A DNA stretch of 64,000 nucleotides from Flavobacterium sp. LC2016-01 (GCF_009711135.1 NZ_WMIC01000002.1:434001-498000), one strand, 5' to 3'; counted from the first letter of the stretch, positions 7,617 to 16,639 are shown. Program-made: numbers and translations. Notes: generated from the sequence alone by a model not told the origin.

Positions 7617-8399
7617 ATGAATATTGAAACTATAAACAATAGCATTCAACCTCAAAAAGACCAGCTTTTAAACCACTCTTTATACGGCAAAATTCAAAAT
7701 ATTGATGACTTGCACAGTTTTTTAGAAAATCATGTTTATGCTGTTTGGGATTTTATGTCATTGCTAAAAGCTTTACAAGCCAAACTTACGTGCACAACAA
7801 CGCCTTGGTTCGCAACAAAAAATCCGGAAACAAGATATTTAATCAACGAAATTGTTCTTGCTGAAGAAACCGATTTAACGATTGACGGAAGAAGACAAAG
7901 CCATTATGAAATGTATCTTGAGGCAATGGAAGACTGCGGTGCCGACACTACAGGAATCAATAAATTTTTAGCCGAAGTACATTCGCTACACAATATTTTT
8001 GTTGCGATCAAACAAAGTTCGCTTCATCCTGAAATAAAAGCTTTCTTAGATTTTACTTTCAGAGTAATTGAAGAAGGAAAACCGCATCAGATTGCTGCAG
8101 CATTTACTTTTGGAAGAGAAGATTTGATTCCGAGTATGTTTACTGAAATCTTGAAAAACTTTCAAAAAAATCTTCCAGAAGTTGATTTGGCAAAACTGCT
8201 TTATTACTTCGAAAGACATATCGAACTTGATGCCGATGAGCACGGACCAATGGCCATGCAAATGATTACAGATTTGTGTGAAGACGACGCTCAAAAGTGG
8301 AAAGAAGTAGAAGAAGTTTCTATTCTAGCCCTAGAAAAACGAATTGGACTTTGGAATGCCATTGAGGAAGAAATTGCCTTAAAAACAGAAATGGTTTAA
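7617..8399 (+). CDS. DUF3050 (haem oxygenase-like fold) protein
   Basis: 260 residues, soluble, no signal peptide. The sequence matches the DUF3050 family as I know it: an N-terminal helix (HSLYGKIQNIDDLHSFLENHVYAVWDFMSLLKALQ), the stretch EIVLAEETD, and a His/Asp/Glu-rich end, FERHIELDADEHGPMAMQM. The family is predicted to share the helical haem oxygenase-like fold, whose members include di-metal oxygenases; the E and H residues listed are candidate metal ligands. The actual reaction is not known. It follows the acyl-CoA dehydrogenase but has its own promoter element. Confidence 0.75.
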   Translation: MNIETINNSIQPQKDQLLNHSLYGKIQNIDDLHSFLENHVYAVWDFMSLLKALQAKLTCTTTPWFATKNPETRYLINEIVLAEETDLTIDGRRQSHYEMYLEAMEDCGADTTGINKFLAEVHSLHNIFVAIKQSSLHPEIKAFLDFTFRVIEEGKPHQIAAAFTFGREDLIPSMFTEILKNFQKNLPEVDLAKLLYYFERHIELDADEHGPMAMQMITDLCEDDAQKWKEVEEVSILALEKRIGLWNAIEEEIALKTEMV

Positions 8400-8465
8400 A
8401 ACCGAGCCCAAATATTTAACGTAACTATTTGTTTAAAATGTCCTCAACCCTAATTTGTCAAAATT

Positions 8466-9227
8466 ATGAAACCGCATTTCAAACAAATAGTTATTGTTAT
8501 ACTCTCCATATTCCTTTTGAGCTGCAGTTCTGAACAGTCAGATTCTGAAAATACTGCTGTACCTCAGCCCACACCTCCAACAACAGAAGTTCCCACTACG
8601 CCAATTGCATCATCTATAAATTATCTCGCTTTAGGCGACAGTTATACCATTGGTCAAAGTGTCTGCGAAACCTGCCGTTATCCAGAACAGCTCAAAGCCA
8701 AATTAAAAACAATTTATCCCGAAACTGCTTTTTCATTAAAGATTATTGCCCAAACCGGCTGGTCTACGAGCGATTTAATTGCAGCAATAAATACTCAAAA
8801 TCCAGAATCTAATTACGATTTAGTTACACTTTTAATTGGCGTAAACAATCAATATCAGCATCAGGATTTCTCGGTTTATGAAAAAGAATTTCCGCAGTTG
8901 CTAAACAAAGCAATCGCATTTGCAAAAGGAGACAAAAAGAATGTAATTGTGCTTTCAATTCCTGATTACGCCTACACGCCCTTTACTAAAAACTACACGG
9001 ATGAGAACCGCATGAAAATCTCTAGCGAAATAAATCAGTACAACACTTTTGCTGAGAATTACTGCATTAGCAAAAATGTCGCTTTTGTTTCCATAACAGA
9101 TATTACAAAACAAGGATTAAGCAATCCGAGTTTAGTTGCTTCAGACGGCCTTCATCCTTCCGAAATCGCTTATAAAATGTTTGTAGAACGTATGTTGCCA
9201 AAAGTAAAAATGGCTTTGCAGGATTAG
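8466..9227 (+). CDS. SGNH/GDSL hydrolase lipoprotein
   Basis: 253 residues with a lipoprotein signal peptide (lipobox LLSC, Cys at about residue 20) and a Pro/Thr-rich linker. The SGNH blocks are visible: GDSYTIG (block I, nucleophile Ser), LLIGVNNQ (block III) and SDGLHPSEIAY (block V, with Asp and His). It is expected to be anchored in a membrane facing the periplasm or surface and to hydrolyse an ester; substrate unknown. The extra CETC motif after block I may hold a disulfide. Followed by a dispersed palindromic repeat. Confidence 0.85.
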   Translation: MKPHFKQIVIVILSIFLLSCSSEQSDSENTAVPQPTPPTTEVPTTPIASSINYLALGDSYTIGQSVCETCRYPEQLKAKLKTIYPETAFSLKIIAQTGWSTSDLIAAINTQNPESNYDLVTLLIGVNNQYQHQDFSVYEKEFPQLLNKAIAFAKGDKKNVIVLSIPDYAYTPFTKNYTDENRMKISSEINQYNTFAENYCISKNVAFVSITDITKQGLSNPSLVASDGLHPSEIAYKMFVERMLPKVKMALQD

Positions 9228-9237
9228 TTTATTTAGA

Positions 9238-9342
9238 AGCAGAAAAATCAGTTTTCAAAACACCTTTAGTCCCGCTATCCGCTATATCTTTTATGTCCGC
9301 GACGGCGGACATAAAAGGATACCGCTTCTATCGGGGCTAGAC
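9238..9342. repeat. Dispersed 105-bp palindromic repeat, copy 1
   Basis: The core TTTTATGTCCGC (9289-9300) pairs with 9305-9316 around a GACG loop, and the outer parts (AGTCCCG side and CGGGGCT side) pair imperfectly. A copy of the same length lies at 15635-15739. The two copies sit at the two ends of the polyamine operon. It lies between convergent genes and may also serve as a terminator. Confidence 0.85.
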
Positions 9343-9367
9343 TAGACGTTTTTGTTTTTTCATCAAA

Positions 9368-10396
9368 TTATGAATTCGGCTTCTTAGATTTCCAAATAAA
9401 ACCATCAAGCAAATAATGCGTAAACTGCGGCACACTCAAAAGCGGCACCAATAAAAATTGCCATCCGGAAAAATCAAAATCAGTTGTCGAAATATTCTCT
9501 TTCCAAACAAAAAATTCCCACAGAAATTCTTCTGAAAAAGCAATTGTCAACAAAATCAGTACATAAACAAATACGGCATTATAACTTTTGATAAAGCTAA
9601 AAATTCCTTTTTCGCTATCCGATCTTTTTTCAACTTCTCTAAAATAAATCAATGCCATATACGGAATTCCGTGCGATACAACGTTTAGTAAAGTAAAAAT
9701 TAGATCATCATTAAAATAAACAATCCCAAAATACCAGGAAAGCGCAGTTCCTAAAATAATAGCGTTTTTAGGGATATTGAAAAACTTCTTTTGAAAAGAA
9801 ATAACAATCGTCCGCAAGACATATAATGCAAGAATCGCAATATAAATCCAAAATAAAATTTCTAAAAGCGCTTGATTTTCAAAATGAAAAAATTCATCTT
9901 CAACAAACCAGTTGAACTTTCTTTCAGGCGATAAAAACCAAAACAACATCGGGTAACCCGTCGATGCATAAATTGCAAGATTATCTATCAAAGCCGAAAT
10001 GGTCGTTTTCACTTCATTTCTGGCATACAATCGCATAAAACCATATTGTTGCCTTATAAAATGAAAAACGGCAACATAAGCCAAAAAAGACCAGAAAACC
10101 AAACTCCCAAAAAGAAACAAAACCATACTTATCGCAAAACAAATTACAGGCAAAAGAATTAGCAATTTCTTCCTTTTTTGAAATTCGTCTTTTACAAAAT
10201 ACGTTTTAAACAAAGTCGCGTAAACATGCGCTACATCAATAAAAACAATTAAAAAAAGCCAAGTATAAAACGAATAATCATTTTCGATTTTTATGATAGA
10301 ATCCTGAAAAAGCAAAACAATGGCCAACACGAAAAATGATGGCCCAACGACAAACAGTAAATCTGTTTTGGCTTTATGAATCCAAGGCTGTATCAT
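9368..10396 (-). CDS. Multi-spanning membrane protein of the polyamine operon
   Basis: 342 residues with about nine or ten hydrophobic segments and no family I can name. Histidines fall in or beside membrane segments: DVAHVYATLFKTYF, FHFIRQQYGFMRLYAR, VVSHGIPYMALIYF and PQFTHYLLDGFIWK. Spaced His of this kind occur in membrane di-iron enzymes, but the pattern does not match a known hydroxylase box, so this is only a hint. The start codon overlaps the end of the amine oxidase gene by 23 bases, which suggests translational coupling. It is the last gene of the operon that begins with AdoMet decarboxylase at 15501. Confidence 0.7.
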   Translation of the reverse strand: MIQPWIHKAKTDLLFVVGPSFFVLAIVLLFQDSIIKIENDYSFYTWLFLIVFIDVAHVYATLFKTYFVKDEFQKRKKLLILLPVICFAISMVLFLFGSLVFWSFLAYVAVFHFIRQQYGFMRLYARNEVKTTISALIDNLAIYASTGYPMLFWFLSPERKFNWFVEDEFFHFENQALLEILFWIYIAILALYVLRTIVISFQKKFFNIPKNAIILGTALSWYFGIVYFNDDLIFTLLNVVSHGIPYMALIYFREVEKRSDSEKGIFSFIKSYNAVFVYVLILLTIAFSEEFLWEFFVWKENISTTDFDFSGWQFLLVPLLSVPQFTHYLLDGFIWKSKKPNS

Positions 10397-12002
10397 TCAA
10401 AATTTGTTTTACGGCATTAATTCCTTGATGAAAAGCTTCTTCAAAAATCGAGATTCCTGATAAATCGCTATGGGCAAAATAGATTCTGTTTTCAATGTTT
10501 TTGGCGGCATTTTCTTTGGCTTGACCAAAAATAAAATCCGGAACCGGCGAAATCATTCCGTGCCCTAAAAGAAAAACTTCCATATCTTCCGTATACTCTT
10601 CAATATCTGGATGCGCAATTTTTAAATCACTAAAAACAAGCTGTTTCCAGTATTCTTTATCTTTTTTATAAATTTCTTTTCGCGTTTTCTTCAAATCTCC
10701 AGACGAAAAACTATAATAATACGTGATCACTTTTTTCTCCTGAACTTGATTCAAAGTCTGATTTTGCGCATACACATAACCCAAACCTTTTGCATCATAA
10801 ATTACATTATCCCAAGAAAGCGGAAAACTGAAATTGTCCGGCAAATCATTGACAATCAAAGTTGCTAAAAGCCATGGCGTGTAATGAAACTCTTTTGTAA
10901 ATTCTTTTCGGTCTTTTATAAGATATTGATTTACAAACTGTGGCGTTGCCATAACAACTTTGTCCGTTATAATTTCAACAGAAACTTTTTTGACATCGTC
11001 AAAAGCTTTGACAATAACTTTATTGTTTTCAACCTTTACCTCATAAACCAAATGATTTTTTAAGGTTTTCTTTTCGGTATATTTTTTAAGATGGCTTGCT
11101 AATCTTGCATTGCCTTCTGGCCAGGTTAAAACACTGTCATTTTTATCTGAAGCGGCATTCTGTTTTCTTCCAGCAAAATAATGAATTCCTGCCCAGGCCG
11201 AAACAAATTCGATTCCCAAACCAAAGTCATCTTTACAGCAATAATCAATATAATTAAACAAAGGTTTTGATTTGAAATTATTGTTTTCAAACCATCTTTG
11301 CATTGTGATTTTATCTAAAGTTCTAGCGCTTTCATCTTTTGACGAAAGAGAAATCGGAATATCAAATAAGTACTTTTGATCTGTTCCTTTTGCCGCACGA
11401 AAAGCATCCATTTCTTTAAAGAATCTTATAAATTCTTTATCGTCTTCAGCCGAATTTCCTTCTTTTGGAACAACACCTTCCTGCCAATTATTTTTGTAAA
11501 ATAATCTTTCGTCAGGCGCAAAAGTCAATTGTAATTCATCGAAAATAGGCAACCCTTTTTCATTATAACCTTTAATGATATTTTCTTCTTCAAGAAAGGC
11601 AAGAAGTTCTTTGTCCTCCATATTCGGGAGCGGTAAATAATGCGCTCCCAGAGGATATTTAGAATATTTGTTCTGGCCATTTGAGGAATTTCCTCCTAAA
11701 TGATCTGCCATTTCAAGCAATAAAAAATCAGATATTCCTTTTTTATGAAATTCGCGCGTAGCACTCAATCCTGATATTCCTCCGCCAATAATTAAATACG
11801 GAATCTGGATTTGTTCTGTTGGTTTAGGAAAATCTTTAATCCATAACCGATGCCCCAAAAGATGATTGGCTCCGGATAAACGAAGCATCAAAACGGCTAT
11901 TTTATTGGAACAAAATTGCAAAAACGGAATTAAAAGCAAAGAAGCTCCAATTCCTTTTACGAAATTTCGTCTTCCTTTATTGTAATTTTCCCCACTCTTC
12001 AT
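10374..12002 (-). CDS. FAD-dependent amine oxidase-like oxidoreductase
   Basis: 542 residues from the ATG at 12002 (a TTG three bases upstream is less likely). The N-terminus has a twin-arginine motif, GRRNFVKG, and a hydrophobic stretch, so Tat export is possible. The Rossmann FAD motif YLIIGGGISGLSA appears near residue 70, followed by EMADHLGGNSSNG and the PLGAHYLP stretch typical of flavin amine oxidases and related desaturases. The C-terminal FAD motif lies in the IYFAHSDLSGISIFEEAFHQG region. Next to spermidine synthase, a polyamine or a polyamine conjugate is a plausible substrate (inference). It overlaps both neighbours (26 and 23 bases). Confidence 0.8.
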   Translation of the reverse strand: MKSGENYNKGRRNFVKGIGASLLLIPFLQFCSNKIAVLMLRLSGANHLLGHRLWIKDFPKPTEQIQIPYLIIGGGISGLSATREFHKKGISDFLLLEMADHLGGNSSNGQNKYSKYPLGAHYLPLPNMEDKELLAFLEEENIIKGYNEKGLPIFDELQLTFAPDERLFYKNNWQEGVVPKEGNSAEDDKEFIRFFKEMDAFRAAKGTDQKYLFDIPISLSSKDESARTLDKITMQRWFENNNFKSKPLFNYIDYCCKDDFGLGIEFVSAWAGIHYFAGRKQNAASDKNDSVLTWPEGNARLASHLKKYTEKKTLKNHLVYEVKVENNKVIVKAFDDVKKVSVEIITDKVVMATPQFVNQYLIKDRKEFTKEFHYTPWLLATLIVNDLPDNFSFPLSWDNVIYDAKGLGYVYAQNQTLNQVQEKKVITYYYSFSSGDLKKTRKEIYKKDKEYWKQLVFSDLKIAHPDIEEYTEDMEVFLLGHGMISPVPDFIFGQAKENAAKNIENRIYFAHSDLSGISIFEEAFHQGINAVKQILNDTALDS

Positions 12003-13497
12003 CAAAATAGCGTACTAAAATTTGGTTATCCAAACGGTTAATTTCTACTTGATTCGAAACCATATCGGTGGTAAAATAATTAAATCTGTCAAACTGGTAA
12101 TTGTAGAATTTGAGTCCTGAAGCTTTTCGGTTTACTTCGTTAAAAGTAGTTCCAAAACCATTTATCGCAATGGTATAACCCCATTCTCCAAAAGAAGGAA
12201 CATAAGCATGATAAGCATCTACCTGCGGAAAAACCTGCATTACCGTTTTATTTATGCACCAAAATGATTTTGGAGCAAAATAAGGCGAAGTAGTCTGAAT
12301 TACGACTGCCGCATCGGGCTTTAAAATCGTTTTTATTGTCTGATAAAAATTCAAAGAATACAATTTGCCTAAACTGTAATTCGACGGATCTGGAAAATCG
12401 ATAATAGCCACATCAAATTTTTCTTTACAGCTTTTTGCCCAAATATAAGCATCGGTATTAATTACTGTAACCTTGGCATTGTTTAACGAATTCTTATTGA
12501 AGTTTGTTAATACGGTATTGGTCTTAAAAAGCTTTGTCATTCCAGCGTCAAGATCAACTAAAGTTATTTTTTGAACGTCTTTGTATTTTAGTATTTCACG
12601 AACGGCCAATCCGTCGCCTCCTCCTAAAACCAAAACGCTCTTTACATTTTTAGCAATCGACATTACCGGATGAACCAAAGCTTCATGATAACGGTATTCA
12701 TCGGCCGAACTAAATTGAAGATTGTTATTTAAATACAATCGATAATCGCTTTTATTATGCGTTAAAACGATGCGCTGATAAGGAGTTGAATTGGTATAAA
12801 TAATATTTTCGCCGTATAATTTTCCTTCTGAATAGGACAAAATTTTATCTGAAAAAATAAAAACGGCAAGCAATAATAAAAATGAAAAAACAGCTTTTGC
12901 TTTTAAAAGTGATACTTTCTTTAATTCGCTTTTCAATAAAAAACACAAAGCAATTGCAATACTTACATTAATCATTCCGAAGAAAAGCGACGTTCCCATG
13001 ATTCCTAATTTTGGCACTAAAACCAAAGGAAAAAGAATGGAAGCCAGCAAAGCCCCGATATAATCGAAAGTAAAAACATTTGAAACCAGATCCTTGAACT
13101 CGACCCTGTCTTTTAAAATGTTCATTAAAAGCGGAATCTCCAATCCGACCAGAAAACCGGTTACAAAAACAAATAAATATAAAATGAACTGAAAAGAACC
13201 AACACTCTCAAACAGCAGAAATAAAACCACTGAACTTAAGCCGCCAATGAGCCCAACCAGTATTTCGATTTCTACAAAAGTGTTCAGCAAATTTTTATGA
13301 AAAAACTTCGAAAAAAAAGAGCCAATACCCATTGAAAACAGGTAAACTCCAATTATAAATGAAAACTGCTTTACTGAATCACCTAATAAATAGCTCGCCA
13401 AAGTACCTGCAACAAGCTCATAAATAAGCCCGCAGGTTGCAATAATAAATACGGCAAACAGTAAAAGAAATTCAAACCTAAAAAATTTTTTACCCAT
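11977..13497 (-). CDS. Membrane-bound spermidine synthase-like aminopropyltransferase
   Basis: 506 residues from the ATG at 13497; ATGGGTAA overlaps the stop of the DUF350 gene by 8 bases. The first 215 or so residues form about seven membrane spans, and the rest is a spermidine synthase-like Rossmann domain with LVLGGGDGLAVREIL (AdoMet-type nucleotide site), VDLDAG and IIDFPDPSNYSLGKLYS, where the Asp pair matches the aminopropyl-donor site. It should transfer an aminopropyl group from decarboxylated AdoMet to putrescine or another amine at the membrane. The donor can be made by the AdoMet decarboxylase encoded four genes upstream. Confidence 0.85.
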   Translation of the reverse strand: MGKKFFRFEFLLLFAVFIIATCGLIYELVAGTLASYLLGDSVKQFSFIIGVYLFSMGIGSFFSKFFHKNLLNTFVEIEILVGLIGGLSSVVLFLLFESVGSFQFILYLFVFVTGFLVGLEIPLLMNILKDRVEFKDLVSNVFTFDYIGALLASILFPLVLVPKLGIMGTSLFFGMINVSIAIALCFLLKSELKKVSLLKAKAVFSFLLLLAVFIFSDKILSYSEGKLYGENIIYTNSTPYQRIVLTHNKSDYRLYLNNNLQFSSADEYRYHEALVHPVMSIAKNVKSVLVLGGGDGLAVREILKYKDVQKITLVDLDAGMTKLFKTNTVLTNFNKNSLNNAKVTVINTDAYIWAKSCKEKFDVAIIDFPDPSNYSLGKLYSLNFYQTIKTILKPDAAVVIQTTSPYFAPKSFWCINKTVMQVFPQVDAYHAYVPSFGEWGYTIAINGFGTTFNEVNRKASGLKFYNYQFDRFNYFTTDMVSNQVEINRLDNQILVRYFDEEWGKLQ

Positions 13498-13705
13498 GAA
13501 TTGCTGCGCTAACAATCATTGAAATTCCAATGATAAATGCTGCCAAAACAATTGCAACAGCAATATTATTTTTTTCTACGACTTCTTTCCATGTATTTTC
13601 AGGAGTGATTTTTTCGATAATAAAATAACCTATTAACAAAATGACAATTCCTAAAAAAGAATAAATAATTGAATTTACTATTGGTTGAGCATGAATTAAT
13701 TCCAT
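13490..13705 (-). CDS. DUF350 small membrane protein
   Basis: 71 residues with two membrane spans (about 12-30 and 47-66). The sequence resembles one half of the DUF350/YjfL family (PIVNSIIYSFLGIVILLIGYFIIEKITP). DUF350 genes often stand next to spermidine synthase-like and DUF4178 genes in other bacteria, as here, in clusters discussed in connection with envelope stress; the biochemical role is unknown. Its stop overlaps the start of the aminopropyltransferase gene, suggesting a fixed production ratio. Confidence 0.75.
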   Translation of the reverse strand: MELIHAQPIVNSIIYSFLGIVILLIGYFIIEKITPENTWKEVVEKNNIAVAIVLAAFIIGISMIVSAAIHG

Positions 13706-13716
13706 ATTATTAAAAA

Positions 13717-13896
13717 TTATTTATGATAAAAATGATTTACTGATGAGCGGCTTCCTGTTGACTTGTAATTTTCTGTTGTCTCACAATCGCAGATTCGGTT
13801 TCCTGCTACTGTAAAATAAAGGTAAACACCAAAACATATTAAACCAAGTAATAGCGAAACAGCATTATTATATATAAAATCAAAAACTTTCTTCAT
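13717..13896 (-). CDS. Small single-span membrane peptide, 59 residues
   Basis: Starts at the ATG complementary to 13894-13896, 6 bases past the stop of the DUF4178 gene, and stops at 13717, 11 bases before DUF350. The product has one hydrophobic span (about 12-31, VSLLLGLICFGVYLYFTVAG), then NRICDCETTENYKS with a CxC motif and a basic, Ser-rich tail. Position, spacing and the absence of any gap in the operon make it a real gene. No family recognised; it may be a small subunit of the membrane complex encoded around it. Confidence 0.65.
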   Translation of the reverse strand: MKKVFDFIYNNAVSLLLGLICFGVYLYFTVAGNRICDCETTENYKSTGSRSSVNHFYHK

Positions 13897-13902
13897 ATCT
13901 AT

Positions 13903-15135
13903 TTAATCGTTGTAACGAGAATAAGAACTATCTGCCCATCTTTCTTTCTCAAATTTATAACTGAAATATCGTATTATTAAATAAATGGCAATCATCCCAA
14001 TAATAACCAGCCAAACGTTTCTGCTTGAAGGTTCGTTCCAAACCACATTAATACGCATTTCATTATTGCTGGTATCTTCAGGAGCTTTCATTGGCGTTAA
14101 TAAAAGATGGTATTTTCCTTCCTTCACGCCACAAATATTAAACTCTTCAGATTCGCTTCCTTCTCTCCACGATTCTCCGTCCTCATAGCCGTGATAAAAT
14201 TCTATGTCTTTACTCGCATAAATCTCATCACTGGTATCTTCATTGATCAAAGCGACATTTAGGTTTGCCCAAGAATTATTGACATCTGTCGAAACTTTAA
14301 TTGTCATGGGTGCCGAACCGCCTTTTAAGACAAAAGGGTCACTTGTAATTTCTTTATTGTCAAATTCGCTAAAACGTATTGTTTTCGAAAAAACATTCTG
14401 CTCAAACTGATCTTTATAAATATACCAGTTCGTAGCAATGATTAATAAAGCTGTAAAACAGAAAATTACAGCCAAATCCCTCAGATTAATTCCTTCAGGC
14501 TGAATAACATTTACACCAAACTGATGTGGCATAAAAGTTTTCTTAAAAGCTTTTCTTATAACACTTCTTTTAATGTACTCACCGTAAAATGCTGTATTTA
14601 CCTTATTCATTGATTCAATAGAAATCATGTAAGGCGGTCTAATGTATTCAACTACAGTAATTATGGTTTTCTGTGGCAGTTCAAAATCAAAAAAACCTTC
14701 TGCATTTACGATTACAGTATTCGAATAATCATAGATATTATATTCCAGATCATTATGTTCTACCGTTAAAGGATGCGACTTTACATTAAAAGTCTCTTCC
14801 ATTTCAGTAAGTAACATCCAATGTCCTTGTGAAAGCGAAAGATAAAGGAATTCATTTTTATCGTTTTGAAGTATAAACTCTGTCCAACGATAATCTGGAT
14901 GAACCTTTTTAATCAATATACCTGTAACCTTATATTCACTTCCTTTCAAAAACCCAACATCGCCAATCGCTAACGACTGATTCTCTATTGTTTCTTTAAA
15001 TTGCGATTTTCTACGAAAACTTCCTTCTTTATCACAAAGATATAAGGTATGACAAATTGGGCAGACAAAATTTATCACCTTAAAGCCAACCTCTAATTCG
15101 GTTTCAGTATTACACTCGTAACAAGGAATTTTCAT
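13903..15135 (-). CDS. Zinc-ribbon, DUF4178-containing membrane protein
   Basis: 410 residues. The N-terminus carries a zinc ribbon with CYEC (C5, C8) and CPIC (about C25, C28). Residues 50-110 resemble DUF4178 (AIGDVGFLKGSEYKVTGILIKK, DYRWTEFILQNDKNEFLYLSL). A span near 225-243 leads to a beta-rich extracytoplasmic domain (about 245-370) and a second span near 375-395, followed by a short charged tail. DUF4178 with DUF350 and spermidine synthase is a recurrent neighbourhood. The gene starts 3 bases after the AdoMet decarboxylase stop. Likely a membrane scaffold or sensor; function unknown. Confidence 0.75.
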   Translation of the reverse strand: MKIPCYECNTETELEVGFKVINFVCPICHTLYLCDKEGSFRRKSQFKETIENQSLAIGDVGFLKGSEYKVTGILIKKVHPDYRWTEFILQNDKNEFLYLSLSQGHWMLLTEMEETFNVKSHPLTVEHNDLEYNIYDYSNTVIVNAEGFFDFELPQKTIITVVEYIRPPYMISIESMNKVNTAFYGEYIKRSVIRKAFKKTFMPHQFGVNVIQPEGINLRDLAVIFCFTALLIIATNWYIYKDQFEQNVFSKTIRFSEFDNKEITSDPFVLKGGSAPMTIKVSTDVNNSWANLNVALINEDTSDEIYASKDIEFYHGYEDGESWREGSESEEFNICGVKEGKYHLLLTPMKAPEDTSNNEMRINVVWNEPSSRNVWLVIIGMIAIYLIIRYFSYKFEKERWADSSYSRYND

Positions 15136-15138
15136 GTT

Positions 15139-15501
15139 TTATCGGTTAATTTCAAAATCCTTAATAATTTTTCCATCAAAATAAGTGATGTAATCCGCCA
15201 TAACACTTCTTACTTTGCTTGAATTATCCTGAAGATAATTGCACAAATAAACATCCAAAGTAAGCTGATTATATTCTGGCCAAGTATGTATGCAAATATG
15301 AGATTCTTTTAAACAGAAAGAAATTGTAAAACTATTGTTGTCAAAATCATGTACCACAACACCCACTTTTTCAAGTTCATACTTTTCTAAAATAGATTCA
15401 GTTACAGCAACAAAGCCCTGGCTATTGGTTAATTTAGAAATTTCATCGACATGTAATGTTACCAGTTTATGAAGTCCTGGCGAGTAAGGAGGCAAATCCA
15501 T
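15139..15501 (-). CDS. speH: S-adenosylmethionine decarboxylase proenzyme
   Basis: 120 residues, the usual length for a prokaryotic AdoMet decarboxylase. The self-cleavage site E66-S67 lies in ESHICIHTWPE, with S67 becoming the pyruvoyl group. H72 and C87 fall at the positions expected from Thermotoga SpeH (S63, H68, C83, each shifted by four). It makes decarboxylated AdoMet, the aminopropyl donor for the enzyme at 11977-13497. First gene of the seven-gene operon, followed after 3 bases by the DUF4178 gene. No arginine or ornithine decarboxylase is in the window, so the amine acceptor comes from elsewhere. Confidence 0.9.
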   Translation of the reverse strand: MDLPPYSPGLHKLVTLHVDEISKLTNSQGFVAVTESILEKYELEKVGVVVHDFDNNSFTISFCLKESHICIHTWPEYNQLTLDVYLCNYLQDNSSKVRSVMADYITYFDGKIIKDFEINR

Positions 15502-15814
15502 TTAAATTTATATATTGACAATTGGGCCAAATATATAATAATTTAATTAATAGAGAATGTGGAAAACCGTAATGCAAGCTTAATTTTAGAATCACGCAAC
15601 AAGGCTATCTGCTTTTTTATTAGTTATTTTTAGCAGCAGAAAAATCAATTTTCAAAACACCTTTAGTCCCGCTATCCGCTATATCTTTTATATCCGCCGC
15701 GGCGGACATAAAAGGATACCGCTTCTATCGGGGCTAGACGAGATATTTTCGTTTTTTCAAGAAAAATATACCTAAATTAGCCAAAACAGATTATCTGTAA
15801 AATCGACTAAATTC
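15502..15814. other. Intergenic region with the operon promoter and a repeat
   Basis: This 313-base gap separates the divergent speH operon and AraC gene. It holds the second copy of the 105-bp repeat (15635-15739). I find no clear TAnnTTTG element for either gene. Confidence 0.5.
15635..15739. repeat. Dispersed 105-bp palindromic repeat, copy 2
   Basis: Same length and over 90% similar to 9238-9342, with the core palindrome (TCCGCCGCGGCGGA at its centre) slightly altered. Here it lies between divergent genes, so terminator function alone does not explain its placement. Confidence 0.85.
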
Positions 15815-16639
15815 ATGCAAGTTTCACCTCCAAAAGAGTTATCCCCTTACATAAAGCATTATCTTTTTTTAGATAATACCGAAACTGCTGCACAAAAATT
15901 TCGTCTGTTTTCTGATGGCAATACCGGCCTTGTATTTTCTGTAAAAAGCAAACTTATTTCTGGAATTAACAAATCCGATATAAAAGAATATCTGCCCGCT
16001 TCTTTTTTATACGGACAACTAAATGGTTTTAAAGATCTTTATTCTGAAAATGAAATAACACTGATCATTGTCGTTTTTCAACCCAACGGAATTCATCAAT
16101 TATTAGGAATTCCTGCCTATGAATTTCACAATTCTATTATTCCTGTTGAAGATGTATTCGACCAAAAAATTATGGCGCTTCAGGAAAAATTATTACAGCA
16201 AAATAACCCAGCACGAGTTGAACTGCTAAATCATTTTTTTAGCTCGTTAATCAATGCAAAACCAGCTTCAAATCAATTCATAATAGATCATGCTTTAAAC
16301 TTTATTATCGCTAACAAAGGTCATTTCGCTATAAAACAATTAGTCGAATATACGGGTTACACCGAAAGGCATTTGGAAAGAAAATTCAAAGAAAGCATCG
16401 GATTAAATCCGAAAAAATTTGGCAACGTTGTGAGACTGCACTATTTCTTAAAACTATTAAATGACAAACCTGACAAGACCAATTTAACAACAATTTGTTA
16501 CGATGCCGGATTTTCAGATCAATCGCATTTAATAAAAGAATTTAAAAAACATACCGGAATAACGCCAACAGAATATTTAAATAATACTGGGAAATTAACA
16601 AATAATCTTATAAAAAGATTTCCTTCTTCGTCATTCTAA
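15815..16639 (+). CDS. AraC-family transcriptional regulator
   Basis: 274 residues. The N-terminal 150 residues resemble the ligand or sensing domain common in Bacteroidota AraC proteins (SPYIKHYLFL, FSDGNTGLVF, VFQPNGIHQLLGIPAYEF). The C-terminal third holds two helix-turn-helix units: AIKQLVEYTGYTERHLERKFKESIGLNPKKF and LTTICYDAGFSDQSHLIKEFKKHTGITPTEY. It stands 69 bases before a nitrilase gene on the same strand and may regulate or be cotranscribed with it. The effector is not evident. Confidence 0.85.
   Translation: MQVSPPKELSPYIKHYLFLDNTETAAQKFRLFSDGNTGLVFSVKSKLISGINKSDIKEYLPASFLYGQLNGFKDLYSENEITLIIVVFQPNGIHQLLGIPAYEFHNSIIPVEDVFDQKIMALQEKLLQQNNPARVELLNHFFSSLINAKPASNQFIIDHALNFIIANKGHFAIKQLVEYTGYTERHLERKFKESIGLNPKKFGNVVRLHYFLKLLNDKPDKTNLTTICYDAGFSDQSHLIKEFKKHTGITPTEYLNNTGKLTNNLIKRFPSSSF

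Noticed and set aside
9368..10396. The multi-spanning protein as a fatty acid hydroxylase or desaturase
   Set aside because: The spaced histidines do not form the HxxHH-type boxes of those enzymes.
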